A stretch of 64,000 nt of DNA from Pseudonocardia sp. MH-G8 (GCF_002262885.1 NZ_NKYF01000001.1:496001-560000); one strand, 5' to 3'. Counted from the first letter of the stretch, positions 20,783 through 28,650 are shown. A program made the numbers and translations. Notes: generated from the sequence alone by a model not told the origin.

Positions 20783-21331
20783 TCAGATCTGCAGGAAGAC
20801 CGTCTCGCCCTCGCCCTGCAGTCGGATGTCGAACCGCAGCGCGCCCTCGCCCGCGGGGCGCGCCACGAGGGTGGCGGCGCGCTCGGGCGGCAGCGACGAC
20901 AGCAGCGGGTCGGCCGCGTTGGCCTCGGCCTCGTCCGGGAAGTACAGGCGGGTGACGACCCGGTCGAGCAGGCCGCGGGCGAACACGGACACGTCGATGT
21001 GCGGGGCCTGGCCGTCGCCCAGCGCGCCCGGCTCGACCGTGACGATCTCGTAGCGGCCCTCGCCGTCGGTGGCGCAGCGCCCGAAGCCCTCGAACCCGGA
21101 GCCGGACGCGCCGCGGGGGTCGTCGGGGTGGTCGAAGCGCCCGTCCGGGTCGGCCTGCCAGGTCTCGACCATGCCGTCGGTGACCGGCGCACCGTTGCCG
21201 TCGCGCAGCACGCCGGAGATCCGGATCGCGCCGGGCGAGTCCTCGGCGACCACCAGATGGCCGTGCATCCAGGTCAGGCCGATCGACAGGAACGGCCCGA
21301 CGGTCTGCGACGGGGTCAGCAGGTCACTCAT
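20783..21331 (-). CDS. pcaG: Protocatechuate 3,4-dioxygenase alpha subunit
   Basis: A 182-residue intradiol dioxygenase alpha chain, starting MSDLLTPSQTVGPFLSIGL. It contains VETWQADPDGRF and HIDVSVFARGLLDRVVTRLYF, as usual for PcaG. The Tyr/His iron ligands of the beta chain are not all present, as expected for the non-catalytic alpha chain. With PcaH it opens protocatechuate to 3-carboxy-cis,cis-muconate. The start at 21331 overlaps the pcaH stop by 8 bp. It is the last gene of pobA-pcaH-pcaG and ends next to a repeat array that may terminate transcription. Confidence 0.95.
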   Translation of the reverse strand: MSDLLTPSQTVGPFLSIGLTWMHGHLVVAEDSPGAIRISGVLRDGNGAPVTDGMVETWQADPDGRFDHPDDPRGASGSGFEGFGRCATDGEGRYEIVTVEPGALGDGQAPHIDVSVFARGLLDRVVTRLYFPDEAEANAADPLLSSLPPERAATLVARPAGEGALRFDIRLQGEGETVFLQI

Positions 21332-22040
21332 GGGGCTCCTCGAAGACGGTCTGCTCGCGGCCGCGCAGCACGATGTCCCAGCGGTAGGCCAGCGCCCATT
21401 CCGGACGCGTGGCATCGAGGTCGAACGTCGACACCATCCGCTGCCGCGCCTTCGGGTCCGGCACCGAGTTGAAGATCGGGTCCTGGTCGAACAGCGGGTC
21501 GTCGGGGAAGTACATCTGCGTGACGAGCCGCTGGGTGAACGCCCGCCCGAACAGCGAGAAGTGGATGTGCGCGGGCCGCCAGGCGTTGGTGTGGTTGCCC
21601 CACGGGTAGGCGCCCGGCTTGACCGTGGTGAACGAGTAGTTGCCCTGCGAGTCGGTCATGACCCGGCCGCCACCGGTGAAGTTCGGGTCCAGCGGGGCGG
21701 GCCAGTTGTCGCGTACGTGCGGGTAGCGACCGGCCGCGTTGGCCTGCCACACCTCGACGAGCGTGTCGGGCACCGCGCGCCCGTCGCTGTCCAGGACGCG
21801 CCCGAACACGATGATCCGCTGCCCGATCGGCTCACCGGCGTGCTGCGCGGTGAGGTCGTGGTCGTGCGGGCCGATCTCCCCGGCCAGCAGCGGGCCGGTG
21901 ACCTCGGTGAGCCGGTTCGGCAGCACGATCGGCGCCTGCGACGGCGCGCGCAGCCCGGTGCTCTTGTAGCCGGGTGATGCCAGCGGTGGGTGGGTGCCGG
22001 CCGGCGCGGGCCGGTAGCCGGCGGGATGCGGGATCGTCAT
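21324..22040 (-). CDS. pcaH: Protocatechuate 3,4-dioxygenase beta subunit
   Basis: A 238-residue beta chain carrying the non-haem Fe(III) site. Tyr106 (GRYPH), Tyr145 (GAYPW), His158 and His160 (RPAHIHFS) are the four expected ligands. It catalyses intradiol cleavage of protocatechuate in the beta-ketoadipate pathway. The ATG at 22040 directly follows the pobA stop (TGA then ATG with no gap), so the hydroxylase and dioxygenase are made together. This order delivers protocatechuate straight to ring opening. No later pca genes are in the window. Confidence 0.96.
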   Translation of the reverse strand: MTIPHPAGYRPAPAGTHPPLASPGYKSTGLRAPSQAPIVLPNRLTEVTGPLLAGEIGPHDHDLTAQHAGEPIGQRIIVFGRVLDSDGRAVPDTLVEVWQANAAGRYPHVRDNWPAPLDPNFTGGGRVMTDSQGNYSFTTVKPGAYPWGNHTNAWRPAHIHFSLFGRAFTQRLVTQMYFPDDPLFDQDPIFNSVPDPKARQRMVSTFDLDATRPEWALAYRWDIVLRGREQTVFEEPHE

Positions 22041-23207
22041 TCAGACACCTCCATGAGGAAGACCCGTGTAGTTCTCGGCGAGGCTGGTGGCCGCGGCGCG
22101 CGAGGACACGGTGTAGCGCAGCTGGGACAGCTGCAACCGCCGGGTGAACGCGTCGCTGTCGGGAGCGACGTGCAGCATCGAGGTCATCCACCACGAGAAG
22201 TGCTCCGCCCGCCAGACGCGGCGCAGGCAGGTGTCGGAGTAGGTGTCGACACCGCGCTCGTCGCCGTGCGCGAGGAACGCCTCGAGGGCGTCGGCGAGCA
22301 CCCGGACGTCGGCGATCGCCAGGTTCATGCCCTTCGCCCCGGTGGGCGGCACGATGTGCGCGGCGTCGCCTGCCAGGAAGAGCCGTCCGTGGCGCATCGG
22401 CTCGGCCACGACGCTGCGCATCCCGGTGACGCCCTTCTCCAGCACGGGCCCCTCGTTGAGGGTGAAACCGTCGGCGGCGAGCCGGGTGCCGAGCTCGTCC
22501 CAGATCCGCGCGTCCGACCAGTCGGCCACGTCGGTGTCCGGCGGGACCTGCAGGTACAGGCGGGTGACCTCGGGGCTGCGCATCGAGTAGAGCGCGAAGC
22601 CGCGGGCGTGGTTGGCGTAGACGAGCTCGTGGTGGGTGGGCGCGGCCTTGGCGAGGATCCCGAGCCAGGCGTACGGGTACTCGCGGTCGAACACCTCCGG
22701 CGCGAAGGCGCCGCGGCTGATCCCGTGGAAGCCGTCGCAGCCCGCCACGACGTCGCACCGCAGCTCCTGCCGCTGCCCGTCCGCGTCGGTGTAGGTGATC
22801 ACGGGGGCGTCCGCGAGCTCGTCCAGGGCGACGTCGGCGACCTCGAACCGCAGGTCGCCGCCGGCGCGCAGCCGGGCGGCGATGAGGTCCTTCACGACCT
22901 CCTGCTGCCCGTAGACGGTGATGCCGCGGCCGACGAGGTCGGCGAAGTCGATGCGGTGGTCCTCGCCCTCGAAGCGCAGCGAGACGCCCTCGTGCGGCAT
23001 GCCCTCGCGGTCGAGCCGCTCGGCCAGGCCCACGTCGCGCAGCAACTCGACGGTGGGGTGCTCCAGCACGCCCGCCCGCACGCGCTGCTCCACGTAGGTG
23101 CGACTGCGGGCCTCGAGGACCACGGATTCGATCCCGGCGCGGGCCAGCAGGTGCGACAGCAGCAGCCCCGCCGGTCCCGCCCCCACGATGCCGACCTGGG
23201 TGCGCAT
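22041..23207 (-). CDS. pobA: 4-hydroxybenzoate 3-monooxygenase
   Basis: A 388-residue flavoprotein hydroxylase that turns 4-hydroxybenzoate into protocatechuate with FAD, O2 and NAD(P)H. The Rossmann motif GAGPAG is at 9-14, RVRAGVLE at about 42-49 is the PobA-type active-site strand, and GDAAHIVPPTGAKGMNLA holds the second FAD-binding GD motif. The length equals that of known PobA. It starts at ATG 23207, 81 bp from the divergent IclR gene, which probably regulates it. Immediate coupling to pcaHG gives a two-step pathway. Confidence 0.96.
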   Translation of the reverse strand: MRTQVGIVGAGPAGLLLSHLLARAGIESVVLEARSRTYVEQRVRAGVLEHPTVELLRDVGLAERLDREGMPHEGVSLRFEGEDHRIDFADLVGRGITVYGQQEVVKDLIAARLRAGGDLRFEVADVALDELADAPVITYTDADGQRQELRCDVVAGCDGFHGISRGAFAPEVFDREYPYAWLGILAKAAPTHHELVYANHARGFALYSMRSPEVTRLYLQVPPDTDVADWSDARIWDELGTRLAADGFTLNEGPVLEKGVTGMRSVVAEPMRHGRLFLAGDAAHIVPPTGAKGMNLAIADVRVLADALEAFLAHGDERGVDTYSDTCLRRVWRAEHFSWWMTSMLHVAPDSDAFTRRLQLSQLRYTVSSRAAATSLAENYTGLPHGGV

Positions 23208-23247
23208 GACGGCGAGCCTGACGCACCGGAGCCGCCCACCTCGACTC

Positions 23248-23268
23248 GGCTTCCGGCCAGTGGAAGGC
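23248..23268. promoter_or_regulatory. Inverted repeat between pobA and the IclR gene
   Basis: CTTCC (23250-23254) and GGAAG (23262-23266) with a 7-bp spacer, extended by one further pair after a mismatch. It lies centrally in the 81-bp divergent gap, where an IclR-type operator would be expected. Assignment is positional. Confidence 0.5.
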
Positions 23269-23288
23269 ACGGGGCAGACTGGACGGCG

Positions 23289-24050
23289 ATGGGTGAGACG
23301 GTGACGGGACGCGTACTGCGGCTGCTCGCGGCCTTCACCGCCGAGCGCCCCGAGCTCGGCCTCACCGAGCTGAGCCGGCGGGCCGACCTGCCGCTGACCA
23401 CCACACACCGGCTCGTCGGCGAGCTCACCGACTGGGGCGCACTGGAGCGCAGCGAGGACGGGCGCTACCGGGTCGGGCTGCGGCTCTGGGAGGTCGGGGC
23501 GCTCGCGCCGCGCGGCCTGGGGCTTCGCGAGTCGGCCATGCCGTTCCTCGAGGACCTCTACGAGGTCACCCGCCAGAACGTCCAGCTCGCCGTGCTCGAC
23601 GGCACCGAGGTCGTCTACGTCGAACGGATCTCCGGTCGCGGCGCCGTCAACGTGATCACCCGCGTGGGCGGGCGGCTGCCGTTGCACGCCACCGGCGTCG
23701 GCCTCGTCCTGCTGGCCCACGCCGACCCGGAGCTGCAGGAACAGGTCCTCGCCGCCCCGCTCAAGCGCTACACGGCCAAGACCAGGTGCGAGCCCGAGGA
23801 GGTGCGGCGGGCACTCGCCGACGTCCGGCGCACCGGGGTGGCCGTGAGCGACGGGCAGATCGAGCTGATCGCGCTCTCGGTCGCGGCCCCGGTCCACGGC
23901 TCGCGCGGCGACGTCGTCGCGGCCCTGTCCGTGGTGGTGCCCGCAGCCACGTCCGACGCGCGCGCCTACGTCCCCGTGGTGCGCGCGGCGGCCCGCGGCA
24001 TCTCCCGGGCCCTGGGCGCGCCGGAACCGCGCACGTCCCGCCGCGGCTGA
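23289..24050 (+). CDS. IclR-family regulator of the pob/pca genes
   Basis: A 253-residue IclR protein. The winged helix at about 5-65 shows GLTELSRRADLPLTTTHRLVGELTDWGALERSEDGRYRVG. The effector-binding domain runs from about 80 to 245, with LPLHATGVGLVLLA and the late VSDGQIELIALSVAAPV segment. IclR members of the PobR/PcaR type bind 4-hydroxybenzoate or protocatechuate-derived acids and usually activate pob or pca genes. Divergence from pobA, with a 23250-23266 inverted repeat between them, makes it the likely local regulator. The ATG at 23289 has a weak ribosome site. Confidence 0.92.
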   Translation: MGETVTGRVLRLLAAFTAERPELGLTELSRRADLPLTTTHRLVGELTDWGALERSEDGRYRVGLRLWEVGALAPRGLGLRESAMPFLEDLYEVTRQNVQLAVLDGTEVVYVERISGRGAVNVITRVGGRLPLHATGVGLVLLAHADPELQEQVLAAPLKRYTAKTRCEPEEVRRALADVRRTGVAVSDGQIELIALSVAAPVHGSRGDVVAALSVVVPAATSDARAYVPVVRAAARGISRALGAPEPRTSRRG

Positions 24051-24053
24051 GCC

Positions 24054-24123
24054 GCCGCACACACCTCCGCGAGGCCGCACACAGGCCCGGACACGTGTGC
24101 GGCCTCCAGAAAGTGTGTGCGGC
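24054..24123. repeat. Nested hairpin repeat, CCGCACACA family, copy 1
   Basis: Outer arms of 10 bp (GCCGCACACA 24054-24063; TGTGTGCGGC 24114-24123) enclose an inner hairpin with 12-bp perfect arms (24071-24082 and 24095-24106). It starts 4 bases after the iclR stop. A second copy, with pair-preserving changes, lies 432 bp downstream. Confidence 0.85.
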
Positions 24124-24210
24124 GAACGGCGGAGGCCGACGCAGCACCGGTGATCGGCGAATGTGGGCGGAGGACCGCGGCGGGAGCGTTGCCGGACCGG
24201 AGTCGGATGT

Positions 24211-24343
24211 GATCGCTGCGAGAAGTACCTGACGTCGCCGCGACAGCACCCACGCACTGCTCGGACCGATCACCCGGCCCTGATCACTCCGACAAGTACG
24301 CCGCAGTCGTAGCACCCGCACCCAGGTACTGATCAGATCGATC
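24211..24343. repeat. Three copies of the 18-bp GATC-N10-GTAC motif (cluster 2)
   Basis: Copies at 24211-24228 (+), 24282-24299 (+) and 24326-24343 (-). The first and third share the longer context GTGATCG-N8-AGTACCTG. With the 17.55-17.64 kb cluster there are six copies, all of exactly the same length. Confidence 0.7.
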
Positions 24344-24485
24344 ACCGCGCGCCGCGGTCCGGCTGACGCAGACCCAGTGATCGACGAGTGCGGTCGGCAC
24401 CGAGGCGCCTGGAGAACCGCACACTCTGATCACGCCCGGGCGAGCGCCGCCGCCCACCCGACGCCGCCGGTTCCGGTCCGAGCCG

Positions 24486-24555
24486 GCCGCACACATCTCC
24501 GGGAGCCCGCACACAGGTCTGGACATGTGTGCGGGCTTCAGATGGTGTGTGCGGC
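24486..24555. repeat. Nested hairpin repeat, CCGCACACA family, copy 2
   Basis: Outer arms GCCGCACACA (24486-24495) and TGTGTGCGGC (24546-24555). The inner arms (24504-24514 and 24527-24537) pair over 11 bp. Compared with copy 1, one inner pair is swapped from G-C to C-G, so base pairing is kept although the sequence changed. Confidence 0.85.
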
Positions 24556-24569
24556 GGGCGTGTGAGCCG

Positions 24570-24860
24570 TCAGCCCGGCGGGCGCTCCCAGCGGCCCCGC
24601 GGGCCCACGTACCGGTCCCCGCGGTACGGGCGGTGCAGCGCCTCCCGGACGAACCACCACGCCTCGTCGCGGGTGTCGGCCCACCCGTGCGAGGTCTTCC
24701 CCCGATCCGGAACCGCCGTCCAGCGGTACCGGCCGCTGCGCTCGTGGAACGTCACCGAGCCCCGCTGCTGGGACTCGATCATCGCCCGCGCCGCCGCTTC
24801 GTCCGGGGCCTCCCCCATCGCGAACCCGCCTCCCGGTAGCTCCGTCATCCAGAACGCCAT
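24570..24860 (-). CDS. Hypothetical protein
   Basis: A 96-residue protein I do not recognise. It reads MAFWMTELPGGGFAMGEAPDEAAARAMIES, then a basic/aromatic middle with RYRWTAVPDRGKTSHGWADTRDEAWWFVREAL. The alternating aromatic pattern looks like a small alpha/beta domain with two similar halves (EAAARAMIE and DEAWWFVREA). There are no Cys, signal peptide or membrane helix. The start is ATG 24860 or 24848. It is divergent from the small HTH gene, with direct CGCCAGA repeats between them, so the two may be regulated together. Confidence 0.6.
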   Translation of the reverse strand: MAFWMTELPGGGFAMGEAPDEAAARAMIESQQRGSVTFHERSGRYRWTAVPDRGKTSHGWADTRDEAWWFVREALHRPYRGDRYVGPRGRWERPPG

Positions 24861-24882
24861 GAGCGGAGAGTACTGCCAACTC

Positions 24883-24946
24883 CGCCAGAAGCGACAGAAA
24901 ACGCCAGACAGCGCAACACTGCGAGAGCAACGCCAGAGGCGCCAGA
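24883..24946 (+). promoter_or_regulatory. Four direct CGCCAGA repeats upstream of a small HTH gene
   Basis: CGCCAGA occurs at 24883, 24902, 24931 and 24940 on the + strand, all within the 125-bp gap between the divergent hypothetical and HTH genes. BldC-like MerR relatives bind direct repeats, so these are candidate operators for the adjacent protein. Confidence 0.45.
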
Positions 24947-24985
24947 GCGCGCCGAACAGCGCCTACCAGCGCATATGGTGACCGA

Positions 24986-25174
24986 ATGGCGCCTGAACGG
25001 CTCGTCACCACGAGTGAGCTCGCCCGCGCCCTGAGCCTGTCCAACCGGACGATCCAGCGGTACCGGAGCCTCGGCGTGCTCGTGCCCGAGCTGGAGTCGC
25101 CCGGCGGTCACGCTCGCTGGGACGTCGAGAAGGTCAAGCAGCAGCTCCGGGAGCTGCGCCGCAAGGACGACTGA
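24986..25174 (+). CDS. Small MerR-like helix-turn-helix protein
   Basis: A 62-residue, single-domain DNA-binding protein: VTTSELARALSLSNRTIQRYRSLGVLVPELESPGGHARWDVEKVKQQLREL. This is the MerR winged helix (helix-turn-helix at about 9-28, wing with GGHARW) without the dimerising coiled coil or sensor domain, as in BldC or excisionases. It ends in a charged tail RRKDD. It could regulate the divergent hypothetical gene. No integrase or phage gene is near, so an excisionase role is unlikely. Confidence 0.82.
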   Translation: MAPERLVTTSELARALSLSNRTIQRYRSLGVLVPELESPGGHARWDVEKVKQQLRELRRKDD

Positions 25175-25583
25175 CCCGGCGGCCGGGATCTCGTTCCGCT
25201 CTCCGGCACCGGGTGCACCGCGACGCGACGGCGCTCGGATCCGTAGGTCCGAACCTGGAACACACCCTGCACGTGGGCGCGCCGCCCGTGATCACCGGAT
25301 CGGTGCACGGGCGGCATCATGTTGCCGCCTCTGCACCCGTTCGCTGATCATGCACCGGCGGGCCACGGCGGCCCGCTACCGATCGCCGGTTGGGCACGTT
25401 CCTGGCGAGATGCTGCCGTCCCTGCACCCAACTGACGATCACGCGGTGGTCGTGGCGGATGGGCACGGCGTCCGTGTGGCCGCTCCTCCGATCGACCCGG
25501 CCGGCTTCCGCTCGTCGGAAGACGGGCCGCCGGACTCGCTCGCGCGGCGGCATGCTGGGTCCACCCGCGTCGAGGGAGGCCCC
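25175..25583. other. Gene-free stretch upstream of the P450 gene
   Basis: No gene is supported. A two-step hairpin lies at 25302-25337 (GGTGCA/TGCACC outside, GCGGCA/TGCCGC inside). A diverged ~40-bp direct repeat begins at 25319 and 25410 (ATGYTGCCG...CTGCACCC...GATCA, about 68% identical, 91-bp period). The open frame of the P450 runs back through part of this region, but without similarity to the family. Confidence 0.55.
25302..25337. repeat. Two-step hairpin before the P450 gene
   Basis: GGTGCA (25302-25307) pairs with TGCACC (25332-25337), and GCGGCA (25311-25316) with TGCCGC (25323-25328), separated by a 3/3 internal loop and a 6-base apical loop. It is too far from either gene to assign a role. 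Confidence 0.5.
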
Positions 25584-26774
25584 ATGACGGCAGTGCTGCC
25601 GGACGTCGACCCGTTCTCGCCCGAGTTCCTCGCCGACCCCTACCCGGCCCACGAGCTGCTGCGCGAGGCCGGGCCGGTGGTGCACCTGGAGCGCTACGGC
25701 ATCCACGCCAGCGCCCGCCACGCCCCGGTCCGCGCCGCCCTGCACGACCCGGAGGCGTTCTGCTCGTCGGCGGGTGTGGGGATCTCCGACTTCCGCAAGG
25801 AGCAGCCGTGGCGGCCGCCGTCGCTGCTGCTCGAGGCCGACCCGCCGGAGCACACGCGGGCGCGGCGGGTCGTCGCGGGCGTGCTGTCCGCCGCGGCGAT
25901 GCGGCGACTGACCGAGGCCTTCACGGCCGCGGCCGACGAGCTGGTCGCCCGGCTCGCGCACGGCGCGCCGTTCGACGCGATGGCCGAGCTCGCCCTGGTC
26001 TACCCGCTGCGGGTGTTCTCCGACGCGGTCGGCGTGCCCGAGGACGGCCGGGAGCACCTCCTGCAGTACGCGCGGATGGTGTTCAACACCTTCGGCCCGC
26101 GCAACGAGCTCTTCGAGAACGCCGTGGCCGGCGCGGGCCCGACCCGGGAGTGGGTCGACCAGCAGTGCCGGGAGGAGAACCTGCGCCCCGGCGGGATGGG
26201 CGCGCAGATCCACGCCCGCGCGGCGGCCGAGGGCTTCTCCCCCGACGACGCGGCGATGCTCGTGCGCTCGTTCCTGTCCGCGGGCGTCGACACCACCGTG
26301 CACGGCCTCGGCAACGCGCTCTGGTGCCTCGCGCGTCACCCCGACCAGTACACCCTCCTGCGCGCCGACCCCGGGCTGGCGCGCGCCGCGTTCGAGGAGG
26401 TGCTGCGCTACGAGGCGCCGGTGCAGACCTTCTTCCGCACGACGACGCGCCCGGTCGCGCTGGACGGCGTCGAGATCGGCGGGGGCGAGAAGGTGCTGCT
26501 GTTCCTCGGCGCCGCGGGCCGCGACCCCCGGCAGTGGAGCGACCCGGACGCCTTCGACGTCACCCGGCGCGCCACCGGCCACGTCGGGTTCGGCTTCGGC
26601 ATCCACGCCTGCGTCGGCATGGCGATGGCGCGGCTGGAGGGCGAGGCGGTCCTGACGGCGCTGGCGCGCCACGTGGCAAGGATCGAACCGGCGGGCGAGC
26701 CCCGACGGATGCTGAACAACACCCTGCGCGGCCTGGAGACCCTCCCCCTCCGGCTGGTCCCGGGGCCCGCCTGA
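25584..26774 (+). CDS. Cytochrome P450, CYP199-like
   Basis: A 396-residue class I P450. The I-helix AGVDTT, the ExxR helix FEEVLRYEAPVQ, and the haem loop F336-G-F-G-I-H-A-C343 with the Cys ligand are complete. The segment GVGISDFRKEQPWRPPSLLLEADPPEHTRAR closely resembles CYP199A enzymes, which O-demethylate 4-methoxybenzoate to 4-hydroxybenzoate. That product is the substrate of PobA, encoded 2.4 kb away. No ferredoxin or reductase gene is adjacent. The start ATG 25584 has GGAGG upstream. The subfamily call comes from motif memory, not a search. Confidence 0.9.
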   Translation: MTAVLPDVDPFSPEFLADPYPAHELLREAGPVVHLERYGIHASARHAPVRAALHDPEAFCSSAGVGISDFRKEQPWRPPSLLLEADPPEHTRARRVVAGVLSAAAMRRLTEAFTAAADELVARLAHGAPFDAMAELALVYPLRVFSDAVGVPEDGREHLLQYARMVFNTFGPRNELFENAVAGAGPTREWVDQQCREENLRPGGMGAQIHARAAAEGFSPDDAAMLVRSFLSAGVDTTVHGLGNALWCLARHPDQYTLLRADPGLARAAFEEVLRYEAPVQTFFRTTTRPVALDGVEIGGGEKVLLFLGAAGRDPRQWSDPDAFDVTRRATGHVGFGFGIHACVGMAMARLEGEAVLTALARHVARIEPAGEPRRMLNNTLRGLETLPLRLVPGPA

Positions 26775-26829
26775 TTGCAGCAGAGCCACTTCCACGCCAC
26801 CTCGCTGCATGGAAGTGGCTTTGCTGCAA
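26775..26829. terminator. Long hairpin right after the P450 stop codon
   Basis: 20-bp arms (26775-26794 and 26810-26829) pair at 19 positions with one G-T, around a 15-base loop. The left arm starts at the base after the TGA. There is no T-run, so it may be a non-canonical terminator or a repeat-family member. Confidence 0.65.
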
Positions 26830-26878
26830 CGGGCCCGTCGCTCTTGCGGCGCGCCCCCGCGGGGCAGACGATCTCCGG

Positions 26879-27880
26879 GTGGACGTCCTCGAGTTCCGCC
26901 CGCGACCCGACCAGTACGCGTGGACGTTCGGCGGCGTCGCCCCGACGCACCGGATCCGCCCCGGCACCGTGCTGAAGCTCTGGACGGAGGACGCGTTCTC
27001 CGGGCGGCTGCAGCGTGTGAGCGACAAGCCGTCGCAGGTGCTGAACATGGCCGAGGTGAACCCGCAGACGGGGCCGTTCTTCGTGGAGGGCGCCGAGCCG
27101 GGCGACACGCTCGCCCTGCACATCGTCGACCTCACCCCGGCGCGGGACTGGGCGGCGTCCACCACGATCCCGTTCTTCGGCGCGCTCACCGGCACCGACC
27201 GCACGGCGCTGCTCAACGAGCCGCTGCCGGAGCAGACGTGGATCTACGAGCTGGACCGCGCGCGGGGCACCGTCCGGTTCGAGGCGCAGCGCTCGCAGCT
27301 GTCACTGGATCTGCCGCTCGCACCGATGCTGGGCACCGTCGGGGTCGCGCCGCCCGGCCGCGAGGTGCGTTCCAGCCTGGTGCCCGACACGTTCGGCGGC
27401 AACATGGACACCCCGGAGATGCGGGCCGGCACCACCTGCTTCCTGGGCGTCAACGTCGAGGGCGCGCTGTTCTCGGTGGGTGACGGGCACTACCGCCAGG
27501 GCGAGGGCGAGAGCTGCGGCACCGCCGTCGAGGGCGCCATGGACGTCACGCTGGTCGTGGAGCTGGTCAAGGGCGGGGCTCCCGCGTGGCCGCGCCTGGA
27601 GCACGACGACCACTACGCCGTGGTCGGCTCGGCGCGCCCGCTGGAGGACGCGTGGCGGGCGAGCCAGGTCGGCATGATCGCCTGGCTCGGCGAGCTGTAC
27701 GGTCTGGACCCGCTCGACGCCTACCAGCTGCTCACCCAGGTCAGCCGCTCCCCGCTGGCCAACGTCTGCGACACGAACTACAGCGCGGTGACACTGGTCG
27801 AGAAGTCACTGTTGCCCTCCGCCGACGCCTTCGGCGGCATGCACCGCCACCTGCGCGAGCAGGCGGCCACCCTGATCTGA
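26879..27880 (+). CDS. Acetamidase/formamidase family protein
   Basis: A 333-residue FmdA/AmdA-family amidohydrolase that would release ammonia from formamide, acetamide or a related short amide. Family hallmarks seen are VLNMAEVNPQTGPFFVEGAEPGDTL, PDTFGGNMDTPEMRAGTTCFLGVNVEGALFSVGDGHYRQGEGE, and VCDTNYSAVTLVEKSLLP near the C-terminus. It is about 60-80 residues shorter than the classic ~400-residue FmdA, fitting the shorter acetamidase subgroup. The GTG at 26879 follows the P450 hairpin. A downstream SDR starts 9 bp after its stop, so both are probably one operon. Confidence 0.88.
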   Translation: MDVLEFRPRPDQYAWTFGGVAPTHRIRPGTVLKLWTEDAFSGRLQRVSDKPSQVLNMAEVNPQTGPFFVEGAEPGDTLALHIVDLTPARDWAASTTIPFFGALTGTDRTALLNEPLPEQTWIYELDRARGTVRFEAQRSQLSLDLPLAPMLGTVGVAPPGREVRSSLVPDTFGGNMDTPEMRAGTTCFLGVNVEGALFSVGDGHYRQGEGESCGTAVEGAMDVTLVVELVKGGAPAWPRLEHDDHYAVVGSARPLEDAWRASQVGMIAWLGELYGLDPLDAYQLLTQVSRSPLANVCDTNYSAVTLVEKSLLPSADAFGGMHRHLREQAATLI

Positions 27881-27889
27881 GGAGCAGTC

Positions 27890-28648
27890 ATGGACCTGCA
27901 GCTCGCCGGCCGGACGGCGTTGGTCACCGGCGGAACGAAGGGGATCGGGCGCGCGGTCGTCGACGCGCTGGTGGGCGAGGGCGCGCGCGTGGCGTTCTGC
28001 GCCCGGACCGCGGGCGAGGTCGACGCCGCGGAGGGTGAGCTGCGCGCGGCGGGGCACGACGTCGCGGGCACGGCCGTGGACGTCGCCGACGCCGACGCGC
28101 TCGCGGGCTGGGTGGCTGCGAGCGCGGAACGCTTCGGCGGGATCGACGTCGTCGTCGCCAACGTGAGCGCGCTCGCCGTCGGCCGCGACGAGGCCAGCTG
28201 GAAGGCGGCCTTCGACATCGACCTCATGCACACCGTGCGGCTGGTGGACGCGGCGCTGCCGCACCTGGAACGCAGCGGGCAGGGCAGCATCGTGGCGGTC
28301 TCGAGCGTCTCAGGGCGCGAGGTCGACGCCTTCCACGGGCCGTACGGCAGCATGAAGGCCGCGATCGTGCACTACGTCTCCGGCCTCGCGTTCCAGCACG
28401 CCGGCCGGGTGCGCGCCAACGCCGTCTCCCCCGGCAACGTCTACTTCGAGGGCGGCATCTGGCAGAGCGTCGAGCGCGACAACCCGGACTTCTTCGCCGA
28501 GGCGCTGGCGCTCAACCCCACCGGACGCATGTGCACCGACGAGGAGGTCGCCTACGCCGTCACCATGCTCGCGAGCCCGCGGGCATCGTTCATCACCGGC
28601 ACCAACCTCGTCGTCGACGGTGCCCTCACCCGGGGAGTTCAGCTCTAG
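27890..28648 (+). CDS. SDR-family oxidoreductase
   Basis: A 252-residue classical short-chain dehydrogenase. The NAD(P) loop TGGTKGIG is at 13-20, Ser138/139 is in AVSSVSG, and the catalytic Tyr152-x-x-x-Lys156 is in PYGSMKAA. The usual NNAG motif is replaced by VANVSA, which is unusual but seen in some members. FITGTNLVVDGAL at the C-terminus is standard. Substrate unknown. It lies between the formamidase (9 bp) and the epoxide hydrolase (2 bp) and is probably co-transcribed with both. Confidence 0.9.
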   Translation: MDLQLAGRTALVTGGTKGIGRAVVDALVGEGARVAFCARTAGEVDAAEGELRAAGHDVAGTAVDVADADALAGWVAASAERFGGIDVVVANVSALAVGRDEASWKAAFDIDLMHTVRLVDAALPHLERSGQGSIVAVSSVSGREVDAFHGPYGSMKAAIVHYVSGLAFQHAGRVRANAVSPGNVYFEGGIWQSVERDNPDFFAEALALNPTGRMCTDEEVAYAVTMLASPRASFITGTNLVVDGALTRGVQL

Positions 28649-28650
28649 AT

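Larger units (their letters stand above)
24051..24569. other. Gene-free stretch after the IclR gene
   Basis: No credible gene in 519 bp. It contains two copies of a nested CCGCACACA hairpin (24054-24123 and 24486-24555) and, between them, three copies of the 18-bp GATC-N10-GTAC motif (24211-24343). Several further GATC words occur around them. Confidence 0.65.

Noticed and set aside
24986-25174. Phage excisionase
   Set aside because: The single MerR-like domain alone could fit, but no integrase, attachment-site pair, tRNA or phage gene is nearby.
25350-25583. An N-terminal extension of the P450 by 78 codons
   Set aside because: The extension has no P450 similarity, contains intergenic repeats, and a good ribosome site precedes the ATG at 25584.
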